From assembly GCA_949825065.1 (NCBI GenBank), contig OX463838.1, forward strand, positions 7,356,251-7,420,250: a stretch of 64,000 bases of DNA. Reading direction: 5' to 3'. The DNA comes from Odontocerum albicorne (Eukaryota; Arthropoda; Insecta; Trichoptera; Odontoceridae). Made by a program: the position numbers and the translations under genes. How positions within the stretch are numbered: the first letter of the stretch is position 1; every line of letters begins with the position of its first letter. The notes beneath the pieces were generated by a model, which was not told where the DNA came from, did not search any database, and worked only from the letters and a program-made list of their open reading frames with translations. This document shows, piece by piece, positions 11,655-23,289 of this stretch.

Positions 11655-13395
11655 ACGGATCTCATGATATGTCGGGATACGTTGTCTTAGCCTTAATTGC
11701 TGGTACTGTGATATGACGAGACGTCGTTCATATTGCAGATACCGTGATGTTATGTGACTCGTTGTCTTAGCCTTAATTGCTGGTACTGTGATATGACGAG
11801 ACGTCGTTCATAGTGCAGATACCGTGATGTTATGTGACTCGTTGTCTTAGCCTTAATTGCTGGTACTGTGATATGACGAGACGTAGTTCATATTGCAGAT
11901 CCCGTTATGTTTTGTGACTCGTTGTCTTAGCCTTAACATAATTGCTGGTGCTGTGATGTGACGAGACGTCGTTCATATTGCAGATCCCGTGATGTTATGT
12001 GACTCGTTGTCTTAACCTTAATTGCTGGTACTGTGATGTGACGAGACGTCGTTCATAGTGCAGATCCCGTGATGTTATGTGACTCGTTGTCTTAGCCTTA
12101 ATTGATGGTATTGTGATATGACGAGACGTCGTTCATAGTGCAGATACCGTGGTGTTATGTGACTCGTTAACTTAGCCTTAATTGCTGGTACTGTGATGTG
12201 ACGAGACGTCGTTCATAGTGCAGATCCCGTGATGTTATGTGACTCGTTGTCTTAACCTTAATTGCTGGTACTGTGATGTGACGAGACGTCGTTCATAGTG
12301 CAGATCCCGTGATGTTATGTGACTCGTTGTCTTAGCCTTAATTGATGGTATTGTGATATGACGAGACGTCGTTCATAGTGCAGATACCGTGGTGTTATGT
12401 GACTCGTTAACTTAGCCTTAACATAATTGCCGGTGCTGTGATGTGACGAGACGTCGTTCATATTGCAGATCCCGTGATGTTATGTGACTCGTTGTCTTAA
12501 CCTTAATTGCTGGTACTGTGATGTGACGAGACGTCGTTCATAGTGCAGATCCCGTGATGTTATGTGACTCGTTGTCTTAACCTTAATTGCTGGTACTGTG
12601 ATGTGACGAGACGTCGTTCATAGTGCAGATCCCGTGATGTTATGTGACTCGTTGTCTTAGCCTTAATTGATGGTATTGTGATATGACAAGACGTCGTTCA
12701 TAGTGCAGATCCCGTGATGTTATGTGACTCGTTGTCTTAGCCTTAACTGATGGTATTGTGATATGACAAGACGTCGTTCATATTGCAGATCCCGTTATGT
12801 TATGTGACTCGTTGTCTTAGCCTTAACATAATTGCTGGTGCTGTGATGTGACGAGACGTCGTTCATATTGCAGATCCCGTGATGTTATGTGACTCGTTGT
12901 CTTAACCTTAATTGCTGGTACTGTGATGTGACGAGACGTCGTTCATAGTGCAGATCCCGTGATGTTATGTGACTCGTTGTCTTAGCCTTAATTGATGGTA
13001 TTGTGATATGACGAGACGTCGTTCATATTGCAGATCCCGTTATGTTATGTGACTCGTTGTCTTAGCCTTAACATAATTGCTGGTGCTGTGATGTGACGAG
13101 ACGTCGTTCATATTGCAGATCCCGTGATGTTATGTGACTCGTTGTCTTAACCTTAATTGCTGGTACTGTGATGTGACGAGACGTCGTTCATAGTGCAGAT
13201 CCCGTGATGTTATGAGACTCGTTGTCTTAGCCTTAACATAATTGCGATGTGACGAGACGAGTCGTTCATATTGCAGATCCCGTGATGTTATGTGACTCGT
13301 TGTCTTAGCCTTATAGCTGATCCTGTGATATAATAAGACGCCGTTTTTATGGCAGATCCCATGATGTCATGTACGCGTTATCTTGGCCTTATGCC
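11655..13395. repeat. Satellite C, 80/85-bp unit with higher-order organisation
   Basis: Unit core: CTCGTTGTCTTAGCCTTAAT, GCTGGTACTGTGATATGACG, AGACGTCGTTCATA, GCAGATCCCGTGATGTTATG. GTGACTC positions 11758, 11838 and 11918 give 80 bp. Some units carry a 5-bp addition (TTAACATAATTGC). Variants appear in recurring order (ACATAA type, TTAACCTTAA type, GATGGTATT type), e.g. around 11918-12160, 12410-12670 and 12820-13070. Less AT-rich than the surrounding DNA. Confidence 0.95.
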
Positions 13396-13619
13396 TAGGG
13401 TCGGCCACTGGCTGAAAAATATGACGGTTCAAAGTATGTAACTTGACAATCTTAGGTGCACGCTTTTTCTCTGGGTAGGCAATATGGATGGTTATTAACT
13501 AAGGCTACTTCAGATGTAATTTTCAAACATTCCACATCAATTTTCTTATCATCTATCATGGTAATGCATCGTTTGTTTCAGTTTTAGATAAAATATTAGA
13601 ACAAATTAAAGCCACTTAC

Positions 13620-14395
13620 CTTTTTTTTGTAGAAAAGCTCAAGTCTTCCTTCTTTTTTATTTCCGAACACTTCAATCACCAGAAAATTAAAATCCGGTAT
13701 CGTCTGAATTAATTGTCTTTCGATACTTAGCACTGACAATGCGTTGAGACGGTCCTGTGTCAAAGAGTTTCTTAAAAATGTTTTAACTCTCTTAAATGTA
13801 GAAAAACAACGTTCGATTTCAACAGAAGTTATAGGGATTGTACAAATTAATTTTAATAATTTAACATATTCCGAAAAAAGACTCGGCTAGACCATTATTT
13901 ACAAATAACTGTAAAATTGAAATAGCACAGTCAGCCTTTTCAAAATGGCCTCGATTATTATAAATTGTGCTAAGTTCATTTTTTTATTTCAATTTATTCA
14001 AAAAAATCGAACGTCTCAACAGTAGTTTTAAAAATATTTTCAGGGAAATTGTAACGGTATTTTGCAAAGTTTGCACAGAAGAACAATAAAATTGTGCTCC
14101 TATTAAATGATTATGAAATACAAATCTCGGTTTAATTTGCATCAAAATAATATCACTTTGTTTTTTTTAAATTACGGCCTCTGTGGTTTTAATTCTTTTA
14201 CTCGGATATATAGGAAGCTTTATTATATAAATCTAAATTAAAATAACGAACAAAACTTTTATTTTTGGACTTACACTGCTGTTTAATTTTTAAATTTGGT
14301 CTACGCAATCCGTGATTTTTTATGTCAAGTTTGTGATCAAAGGATAAATTATTATTTTTAATATATTCTACATTATAATTATTAATTGCGCTCAT
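13620..14395 (-). pseudogene. hAT-type transposase C-terminal region, decayed
   Basis: On the minus strand about 85 codons are open from 13885 down to 13620 and read LLKLICTIPITSVEIERCFS, TFKRVKTFLRNSLTQDRLNA, LSVLSIERQLIQTIPDFNF and GRLELFYKKK. This is the hAT C-terminal dimerisation domain (SVE-ER-FS, RN-LTQDRLNAL). Directly after it comes AAAG/GTAAGT, a splice-donor match. Upstream, NRGHFEKADCAISILQLF and NNGLAES continue the protein in another frame, joined at a run of T. Further upstream 14198-14395 may be an earlier part. It resembles ZMYM1-like hAT proteins. Frame breaks indicate a pseudogene. Confidence 0.65.
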
Positions 14396-14698
14396 GACTG
14401 AATATTTGTTAGTAACTGAATTGAGTGAATGCTTTAGACTTGAGACAAAATGAATTATTATTTTTATAGGTTATGGACACAGAACCGTTACTCTCAACAC
14501 ATTTGTCAATGTTCAATGTTATCATAATATTCAGACAATATCACACAAATTTTTCACAAAACACGAATAATATTCAGACAATATCACACAAAATTTTCAC
14601 AATTCACGACGAAATTAAAACTATGTATTAAATATTCACAATTTAAAAATAAATCTAATAGTTTTTAGGTGCTGTCAAATTCTCAACTCGTATAAATC

Positions 14699-14747
14699 AT
14701 TCGGTTTACTTCGTGAGTTACTCGGTAATTCACGAAGTCAACCGAAT
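14699..14747. repeat. Imperfect hairpin, 22-bp arms
   Basis: Arm 14699-14720 and arm 14726-14747 pair at 20 of 22 positions (ATTCGGTTTACTTCGTGAG against its complement) around CTCGG. It lies just beyond the hAT pseudogene. Confidence 0.8.
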
Positions 14748-14774
14748 CGACCTAGGCTGACTGTAGTTGAGTTT

Positions 14775-15775
14775 TTTGGAAAGATTTGATAGTATAAAGT
14801 ATCTTGGAATTTTTGTTGATCAGTTTCTTCACTGAGAGGTCCGTATTAACGCTTTGAGCACAAAAATCAGATAACTAGGATACATATTCCGTATAATTCA
14901 AAATGTGCTCAGTGAGAATATTCTTAAAAGTATTTACTTCGCCTTATGTCAGTCAGCACTTTCTTAAGGTATATCAGTTTAGGGCGATGCTACTTAACAC
15001 AAAAACACATATCGCAAGTTTCCTAAAAATTGATTATAAAAATAATTAATAAAACTCCTGCCCAGTATCCCACTACGGAGCTTTTTAAGTAGTATCGGGT
15101 CATGAATATAGCCAATTTACATCTCAAATCCATTCTCTGGCACCATCATCGAGAGGAAGGGAAGATGCAGACTCAGCAGAGACACATGACACGCATGGCA
15201 ACTAATCAAATGATCACCATTCCTAGAGTTGGAATATATTTTGCCCAAAGGTAATATGTTTATTAAGCTCCCATGACATACAATGGGGGGCCGAATTCAA
15301 TGAAGACAAAGGGAGGAAAACAATGTAGGTAGTCGATCGGAGCGTTGTTGTTATTGCGACAGGAGTTAGAGTAATTTGGCTTGCAAGAGGAATAACTTGT
15401 GGAAAAGGTTTTTGTGAGCTCTTTATTGTGGTTTTTTTATTGTTTTGTATTTATATTTTGGTTTTTTAATTTTTATGATTTTTATGTGCGTTACATTGTG
15501 GGGTGAATGTTTTTGGTCTGTCTGGAGTGATGAAGTGTGAGGAGTTTGATTTCGCGTGATGTATACACGTGTAATTGAGTGTCACTGTTTGTCAGGTTGA
15601 TGGGAATGTGCAACGGGGTTTTATGTAATCAAAAATCAGAAAGAAGTATCGATTTATTTTTTCATGTTTTACTTAACATACTTAACAATGTTTTTAATTT
15701 TGTCCTCAGTGAGATACAGGCAAAAGCCTAGTTTACTGGTGAGACGAAATAAAACGAAACGAAACGAAAATGAAA
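14775..15775 (+). pseudogene. Jockey-type LINE, 3' end with (ACGAA)n-like tail
   Basis: Broken reading frames encode SIKYLGIFVDQFLHWEVRIN, KLGYIFRIIQNVLSENILKS, ALCQSALSYGISVWGDA and PTTELFK, the region after the catalytic core of a Jockey-group reverse transcriptase. A long T/G-rich 3' UTR follows. The copy ends near 15775 in AATAAAACGAAACGAAACG. A related 3' end lies at 19.05-19.26 kb. Confidence 0.7.
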
Positions 15776-15889
15776 AGCAACAAACCCAGATTCATTAAAA
15801 TTATGTGTCCAAATTAAATTACCTGTTGTTTTTTCACAATTTATGTATATTTCTTGCCATGTGTAAAATAAAACAAACAAAAAAATATT

Positions 15890-16152
15890 CCTTTCAAATG
15901 GACCGGCAAATTTGGCCGGTCAATTAAAAGGATTTTTTTTTAAATTTAATTTTGTATATTTTTTTTAAATTTTCACTCAAATAAAAATAATATGCTTGTA
16001 CTATTTGTCAGTATTCTTACACATGTTTAATATTTACAAATATTTAACATTTTGGGAAGTCATGTTTTCGAATATATAATTTAATTATTGCAAATTGTTT
16101 ATCCTGTTCAGCGCACCAACGCACCTCGAGACTCGAGAGCAGCCGCCGCTGA
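15890..16152 (-). mobile_element. hAT-type non-autonomous element, one end
   Basis: Reading leftward from 16152 it begins CAGCGGCGGCTGCTC and continues GAGGTGCGTTGGTGCGCTGA, then follows the element at 34684-35074 for about 250 bp (GCAATAATTAAATTATATAT, AAGAATACTGACAAA, TTGACCGGCCAA). It terminates in an imperfect palindrome around TTTGCCGG/CCGGCAAA at 15890-15933 and lacks the second terminus. Confidence 0.65.
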
Positions 16153-16161
16153 CTTATGACC

Positions 16162-16175
16162 CTGTGATATGACGA
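16162..16175 (+). repeat. Isolated satellite C remnant
   Basis: CTGTGATATGACGA, a core word of the 80-bp satellite C unit, directly follows the hAT terminus, 2.8 kb away from the array. It may be a stranded unit next to the hAT insertion. Confidence 0.4.
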
Positions 16176-16179
16176 TATC

Positions 16180-16890
16180 TTATAATTCTGATAAAAAATT
16201 AAGTTTCATAAAAAAAAATTTATTATCAAGTTATATTTATTCGAATTAACATTTTTTTCTTCTTTTTCTTAAATCCTTTAGTATCGCTTAACAAACTTCA
16301 AACAGAATATTTTTAAGGCTTCAGTTTCACTTTAATAGCAGAAAATGACATCAAATTAGACTTTATTACAATAAATAAAAATAACTTTTTTTTATGAAGT
16401 CACGTTATACAAGCTGCATATTTTCTTAATCAAAAATTTTCTCAGGGTTAAACGTCAAAAATAAACCCAATTAAGTTGTGTTTGTTCCCTTTACAATAAC
16501 CAGGATTTTCGAGTTGAGTTTTGACAAAAAAAAGCCTTAACAAAATCACAATGAATTATTACTGAGGCCCATACAAAGAGCTCTCTTTGCTCGATACATC
16601 GATCAATTACCGGAACAAAAGTTTTGGATAAAGGTTCCAATTTTCTCTGAAACCTTTGCAAAGAAACCCAATAAGGGTAGTAAAGATCTCCAATGGCGCA
16701 ATATGAAATTCGCGATAGATTTATTTTCTCAAAGAAATGAACATGTGGGTGTATATAAATATAGGTACTTCTACTTCTAAAGAGGTTTTTTTTATCAAAT
16801 TTACAATATTTAATTATAACGGTTTTTATATAAGAAGTTCTTACTTAAAAATATGGAACGAAGAAGATCAAGAAAAATATAATTCAACTA
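16180..16890. other. AT-rich stretch, no supported feature
   Basis: No coding motif or tandem structure recognised before the 42-bp satellite begins. Confidence 0.4.
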
Positions 16891-16899
16891 ATTTAAGTT

Positions 16900-17325
16900 T
16901 TTTTTAATATAGGAAATCTCATGTTTTGAATATGTAATTTTTTTTAATATAGGAAATCTCATGTATTGAATATATATTTTTTTTTGAATATAGGAAATCT
17001 CATGTTTTGAATATATCATTTTTTTAAATATAGGAAATCTCATGTTTAGAATATATCATTTTTTTTAATATAGGAAATCTCATGTTTTGAATATATAATT
17101 TTTTTTAATATAGGAAATCTCATGTATTGAATATATTATTTTTTTTGAATATAGGAAATCTCATGTTTTGAATATATATTTTTTTTGAATATAGGAAATC
17201 TCATGTTTTGAATATATAATTTTTTTGAATATAGGAAATCTCATGTTTTGAATATATAATTATTTTTAATATAAGGAATCTCATATTTTGAATAAAGCAT
17301 TTTTTTTAATATAAGAAATCTCAAG
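16900..17325. repeat. Satellite E, about 42-bp unit, 10 copies
   Basis: Units read TTTTTTAATATAGGAAATCT followed by CATGTTTTGAATATATAAT. AGGAAATCTCATG occurs near 16911, 16953, 16995, 17032, 17074 and onwards. Confidence 0.9.
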
Positions 17326-17329
17326 TCAG

Positions 17330-18060
17330 AGCATCTTTAAAATATTTGTCTAAGATTTATTTTCAACCTACGAAAGTACGATCATATAACTTCATACCAG
17401 AAGACATTGTACTGGTAGAACGTTAGAAATAGACGCCAAATTCATATACTATCTCTATTGTGTAATATACTTAACTGTCCTGCCGCCCGTTCTTATCTCG
17501 CCGAAAATTTTCCGCGTCTTTCCGATCGTGGATTAGCGCTACGCTCAAACAAATATTGTTTATTAGCCCCGCTCCTTTTTTTATGTCGTCCTTTACTGTC
17601 CGTGCAGTGAGACTCTGGAATCAGTTACAAACCAATGTTGGACTTAACCCGTCCTTGGCATGCTTTAAAAAGCGACTGAAAAAACTCTTAATTTCTATTC
17701 AGTAACACGCCGTGTTTCATTCCTGATTTTTTTTCATTCCTCTCCATCATCCCTTCCTTTTCCTTTGATTAATGATATCTCACTTTATATGAAAAGGAAT
17801 TTTCGGATTGTCCGTCTTTGTGAGGTTTGTAGGCATAAATATTCATATTCTCACGTACGAGTATATGTTCATTGATTTCGTGGGGATTGATAGTCATTTG
17901 AATGTTTTTTGCGACCATCTAACTTGATTAATTTACTTTTATCTGTTTGGTTGGAAGAGATTGCCGTCTGGCAATTAGCCTGCCAGAGTTTATTTGCAAT
18001 AAAAGTGTTGAATAAATTAATTAATAAATGGTTGAAGGATATATATGATACTATGTAATA
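17330..18060 (+). pseudogene. LINE-C, 3' end of ORF plus 3' UTR
   Basis: Degenerate C-terminal coding sequence (pieces corresponding to SYLAENFQRLSNHGLALRSN and the final FKKRLKNLL of the 47.8-kb copy) up to about 17705. Then a 3' UTR with GTTTCATTCCTGATTTT and a terminal block GTTTGGTTGGAAGAGATTGC to TTTGCAATAAAAGTGTTG. This terminal block is also the tail of SINE-1. Stops and indels throughout. Confidence 0.75.
17856..17864 (+). other. TA-CGAG-TA footprint-like insertion in LINE-C
   Basis: The LINE-C copy at 34.6 kb reads ACATATACGTGAG (34630-34642) at the homologous place. Here, on the same strand of the element, the sequence is ACATATACTCGTACGTGAG. The extra 6 bp are CTCGTA. Confidence 0.75.
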
Positions 18061-18174
18061 TATCAATATTATGAGAGCTGAGACAGCATGTCGTGATCCA
18101 AAAGGTCTGCAGTATAATTTCTCAGTCTACCTTGTCAATAAAATGATGCAGTGATATGTCTTAAAGTAATTGCC

Positions 18175-18985
18175 CATCTCGACCATCTAGAACTTGCAAT
18201 AAATTTCAAAACATTTTAAAGGATTAAAACGTTCGAAAATTTTAAATAAAGGATCGGTGCATGAATGTTATTATACCAAGATGTTGAAACTCCTAGTTTT
18301 CCTATCTAGAACTTGCAACATAAAATAGATTCCAAAACATTATAAAGGTAAAAAAAGTTCGACAAATTTAAATTAATAATCGGAGCATAAATATTATTGT
18401 AGCAGGATGTTGAAACTACTAGTGTTCCTATCTAGACCTTGTTACACGAAATATAGTCCAAAACATTAGAAAGAGAAAAACATTCGACCAATTTAAATTA
18501 ATTATGAACATGAATGTTGTAGCAGGATGTTGAGACTACTAGTTTTCCTATTAAGATTAAATATATTCCTTGTTACATTAAATATATTCCAAAACATTAG
18601 AAAGGGAAAAACATTCAACAAATTAAAATTATATATTGAAGCATGAATGTTATTTTAGCAAGATAAGTTTTTTTTATCTAGACCCTGTAAACATACAATA
18701 GATTCCAAAACATTATAAAGTGAAAAACATTCGATAAATTTAAACAAAGGATCGGAGCATGAATATGATTGCAGTAACACGTTACGACTACAAATTTTTA
18801 TATCTGGACCCTGTAACGTATAATAGATTCCAAAACATTCGACAAATTTAAATGAAGGATCAGAGCATGAATGCAACCAGACGTTTTGACTACTAGTTTT
18901 TTTCTATCTAGACAATTTAAAAATATTCGACGAATTTAAACGACGGATCGGAACATGAATGTTATTGCAGCAAGACGCTGAGACT
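18175..18985. repeat. Satellite F, about 120-bp unit, 7 degenerate copies
   Basis: Recurring words TATCTAGAACTTGCAA, CCAAAACATTATAAAG, CGACAAATTTAAA and GGATCGGAGCATGAATG appear at about 18184, 18302, 18427, 18548, 18676, 18799 and 18904. Spacing is 105-128 bp. Confidence 0.85.
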
Positions 18986-19049
18986 TCTACTATAGCCACC
19001 AATAAATGTATGGGGAACACAAGACGGAAATTTAAAACAATTTTTTTTC

Positions 19050-19260
19050 GTTCATTTTATCAATTTTACCTCATAGTTAACAGAGAAAAATATGTTCAGG
19101 ATTTATTTATATTAGTAATTTGGCAAAATTTGAGCGTCTTTATTAGTTTGTCCCTAGTAAGAGAAATATAGAAACCTAATTTACTTGGGAAAAAAACGTA
19201 TAGGGATCGACTAACCCAGATCAACAAAATTTTAAATTCACCGCATTAATTGATTTGGTA
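19050..19260 (+). mobile_element. LINE 3' UTR fragment related to 15.6-15.8 kb
   Basis: GTCCCTAGTAAGAGAAATAT followed by ACCTAATTTACTTGGG and ACCCAGATCAACAAAATT parallels GTCCTCAGTGAGATACAGG...CCTAGTTTACTGGTG...ACCCAGATTCATTAAAATT of the Jockey-type LINE ending at 15.8 kb. No coding sequence. Confidence 0.5.
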
Positions 19261-19295
19261 TTTGTATTGTTGAACTCCATTTTATTACTGAATGA

Positions 19296-19447
19296 TTTGA
19301 CTCTTATTTTTTTTTAATCTACACAATAACTTAAATTTAAGAAACAGATCTGTTTCGCTTTAGAAAAGCATTGTCAAAGAACTTTTTTAAAAGCGAAACG
19401 AACGCGTTGCTTTAATTTAAGTTTTTTTTCACATTTAAGAGTCAAAT
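19296..19447. mobile_element. Palindromic MITE-like element, about 150 bp
   Basis: ATTTGACTCTTA (19296-19307) pairs exactly with TAAGAGTCAAAT (19436-19447). Inside, AACTTAAATTTAAG and GTTTCGCTTT pair imperfectly with their complements on the right side. Overall this is a degenerate palindrome without coding capacity. Confidence 0.5.
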
Positions 19448-19539
19448 AATTATGTTATTAAAATTATTTATGATGCATCTTGTTTTATTAAAAAAATATA
19501 TTGTAAATATCCAAATATTACATCCAGACTTTACAAGTA

Positions 19540-20396
<857 letters not shown>

Positions 20397-20399
20397 ATA

Positions 20400-22074
20400 T
20401 TTTATATTTTCACGGAGAGGAGTATACGTTGAATATTCTTTTGGAGTACTCCGTGTAGTCATCATGGTGGTCTTTATATTCCAATATTTCGTTCTGGATT
20501 ACACCAAAACATCATCAGGGAAAAGATTGATTTAGAATTGACTTTCTGTCAAAATGACATTTGTTAATTAGCGCTTTTGTTGGTTTACTCTGTGACCATA
20601 GATCCATAAGTTTTCATTAGAATTTCTTTTAAATATTTATTTGATTTGTAGCTACTTTTTGGTTATTTTTATTATTTTATTTTATTATTTTATTTATCAT
20701 CGGTTTCTTGCGTTCATTTAATATTGTATGCCATATTTTTGATATTCTTAGTGTGTCATCACGTGTGTTTAGACAGTTTGGTTGAAGATAAATTTCGATG
20801 GCTTCTCTTGTTGTTCTTGCTCTTTCTCTATCACCGTTTTTTATGGTTTTTGCATCATCAAAATTTATTTTATGCCCTTCTGTCATAACATGGAATGCTA
20901 GGGTTGATGTTGGATTTTAATTTTTGACGTCTACGCGGTGTTCTGCGATGCGTGCCGATACTCGACGATTAGTCTTCCCTATGTATGGTCGTTCACATGT
21001 TGAACACGGTATCTGGTATATTCCGTGGTTTTCATTTGGTATTGTGCTCTTGACACTTCTTATTAACGATGAAATTTTTTGGTGTGTTCCAAAGATGGTG
21101 GATATGTTATTTTTATTTAAAATTCTTCCAATACGGTCTGTTGTTCCTTTTATATATGGTAAAAATGCCGTGCTGACAAATTTCTTTTCGTTTCTTTTTA
21201 TATTATTTTTATTGTTATTTGTTTTATAAGCCTTGTTTATCAAATATTCAGAATATCCATTTGCCCTTAGTGCTTTTTTAAGATTTTGTTCTTCCGTTTT
21301 TAAATGTTGTTCGTCCGCTATTCTAATTGAGCGGTTTACTAGAGTTTTGGGCACTGATGCAATCTGGGAAGGAGAATGATGTGATTTTGCGTTCAGGTAG
21401 CGATCTGTGTGTGTTTCTTTTCTGTAGACACTGAAACCAAATGTATTGTTCATATTTCTTATTATGAGTACATCCAAGAAAGCAAGTTTTCTATCTTTCT
21501 CCTTCTCAACTGTAAATTTTATATTTTTATGTTGATTATTTAAGTGGTCTAGAAAAGATTCAAATTCATTCATTCCGTGTTCCCAAATAAGAAAGCAATC
21601 GTCAACATACCGCTTGAAAAATTTTGGTTTTAGTTTTGTTGTAGAGAGTGCTTGTTTTTCCAAGTTTATCATGAATGCATTACAGACAACAGGAGATAGT
21701 GCCGATCCCATCGGTGCGCCAATAATTTGCCTATAGAAAACATCTTCATATTTGAAATACGTATTATTGAGGCAATGTTTGGCCATATCCAGAATAAATT
21801 TAGGTGGTTTGAAATCTTCTTTAATGACGTCTAATGCTTCATTCATTGGTACTTTGGTGAAAAGGGACACAACATCCAAACTTATAAGTATATCGTTGTC
21901 TTTAAGTTCTGTCTCTTTCAACATTTTTATTAAATGATCTGCGTTCCTGACAAATGAGTCACATTTTTCTGTCTCTGGCTGTAGCTGTTTAGCCAGGAAT
22001 TTAGCGAGCATTTGTGTAGGAGAGCCGACAGCACTTACTATTGGTCTTAGTGGTGTATCTTGTTTATGGATTTA
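20400..22074 (-). pseudogene. Penelope-like element: RT plus GIY-YIG, one in-frame stop
   Basis: Minus strand. The frame enters at about 22071 with LRPIVSAVGSPTQMLAKFLA, then LISLDVVSLFTKVPM, the RT motif GAPMGSALSPVVCNAFM and the catalytic box KRYVDDCFLIW. The C-terminal GIY-YIG-type endonuclease follows (GIYQIPCSTCERPYIGKTNR, ARIAEH). TAA at 20917-20919 interrupts it, but the same frame continues with TSTLAFHVMTEGHKINF to 20677. 5'-truncated: no N-terminal domain. The 3' UTR holds a hammerhead-like core near 20505. The reverse transcriptase and GIY-YIG nuclease normally act together in PLE retrotransposition. It sits between (TA)n tracts. Confidence 0.92.
20455..20530 (-). ncRNA. Hammerhead-ribozyme-like motif in PLE 3' region
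   Basis: Minus strand: CTGATGA, then a stem GTTTTGG/CCAGAAC of 7 pairs (one wobble) with a 6-nt loop, then GAAA, then TATT-GG-AATA closing a short stem III ending in UA. The arrangement CUGAUGA-stem II-GAAA-stem III matches the hammerhead core that PLEs are known to carry. Stem I is not convincing, so activity is doubtful. Confidence 0.45.
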
Positions 22075-22085
22075 ATTTATGTTTA

Positions 22086-22413
<328 letters not shown>

Positions 22414-22444
22414 TTAAAAAAAAAAATTATTTCATATTTTTGTC

Positions 22445-22750
22445 AATATTCCCTTTTGTAAAGAACTAAATTACTCCTTACACATGTATCGAATCTCACT
22501 TTTCTTCTTGTGTTTGATAAATACCTTACAAGTTCTGCAAGGTTTTTCTTTAATGACAGTTGATAGAATACATATCAACACATTTTAAGACTTGTTCTTT
22601 TACAACCTGTTTGGAGGATCCTGCATTTTACTTCCTCTGCTTGAACCCGAAGACTGTTGGTTGGTTGGTTTCCAGATTGATATAAGTATCAAAATCTTCA
22701 GGATCTGACCCTTCATCAGAATCTTTACCATAAACAAATTCATGCATTAT
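22445..22750 (-). pseudogene. Possible piggyBac-type transposase remnant
   Basis: Minus strand from 22745: an acidic segment YGKDSDEGSDPEDFDTYINL, then a short gap, then STVIKEKPCRTCKVFIKHKK and KSEIRYMCKE before a stop. A CxxC...YxCxx pattern after a basic lead resembles the C-terminal cysteine-rich domain of piggyBac transposases. An acidic N-terminus is also typical. The catalytic middle would be deleted. Assignment is tentative. Confidence 0.3.
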
Positions 22751-23285
22751 CTAGGTATTGATGTAAGAAATAAGGAGGCTATCGTTTAAGGGTTGATTTA
22801 CAAAATATTTGCTAGATAATGTGTCCTTTTAGAGTGTTAATTGCTTCTACGCTTACAAAAAGCAAAAACTACCCTTATAAGGCTTAGCTGAAGGTAACTT
22901 TAAATACTACACACGAGTACACAATATTGTATAAATGAAACCTGCCATCTCTGGATGTTTCTGTGACAGATAAGTATTTCGAGTTCATAACACGTCCCTG
23001 CAAAGTGTCTACCACATTAGAAATTCTATTTTCCAGAAATTACCACAAAAACTTGCAATGGTTTGACGAAAGCACACTTACCTTGATTGCTGCAAAAACT
23101 AAAATAGGGCGAAGGAACTAGATTAAGGCTACATAGAAGTAGGTTACCGTTAATGCTCATGTGAGAAATTGTGCTGTTGAGAAGTTTAAAAGGGAAATTA
23201 GGTACATTCTCGCCAAACCACTGTACGATGGAAAATGCAGCTTTTCCCATAATTTATTATTTTAAAGCTCAAATAAAAACTTTGG
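22751..23285. other. Unassigned stretch
   Basis: No convincing motif. A minus-strand open frame at 23026-23250 matches nothing I recognise. Confidence 0.35.
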
Positions 23286-23289
23286 TAAG

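Noticed and set aside
8730..13395. Regularly spaced repeats considered as a CRISPR array
   Set aside because: The whole unit repeats without unique spacers, there are no cas genes, and the context is eukaryotic. These are satellites.
13396..14763. Complete hAT element with ends CCTAGGGTCGGCC and CCTAGGCTGAC
   Set aside because: Both words have the same orientation, so they are not a proper inverted pair; no 8-bp duplication found.
20455..20530. Asserting an active hammerhead ribozyme
   Set aside because: Core and stems II and III fit, but stem I does not form clearly from the flanks; reported as a motif only.
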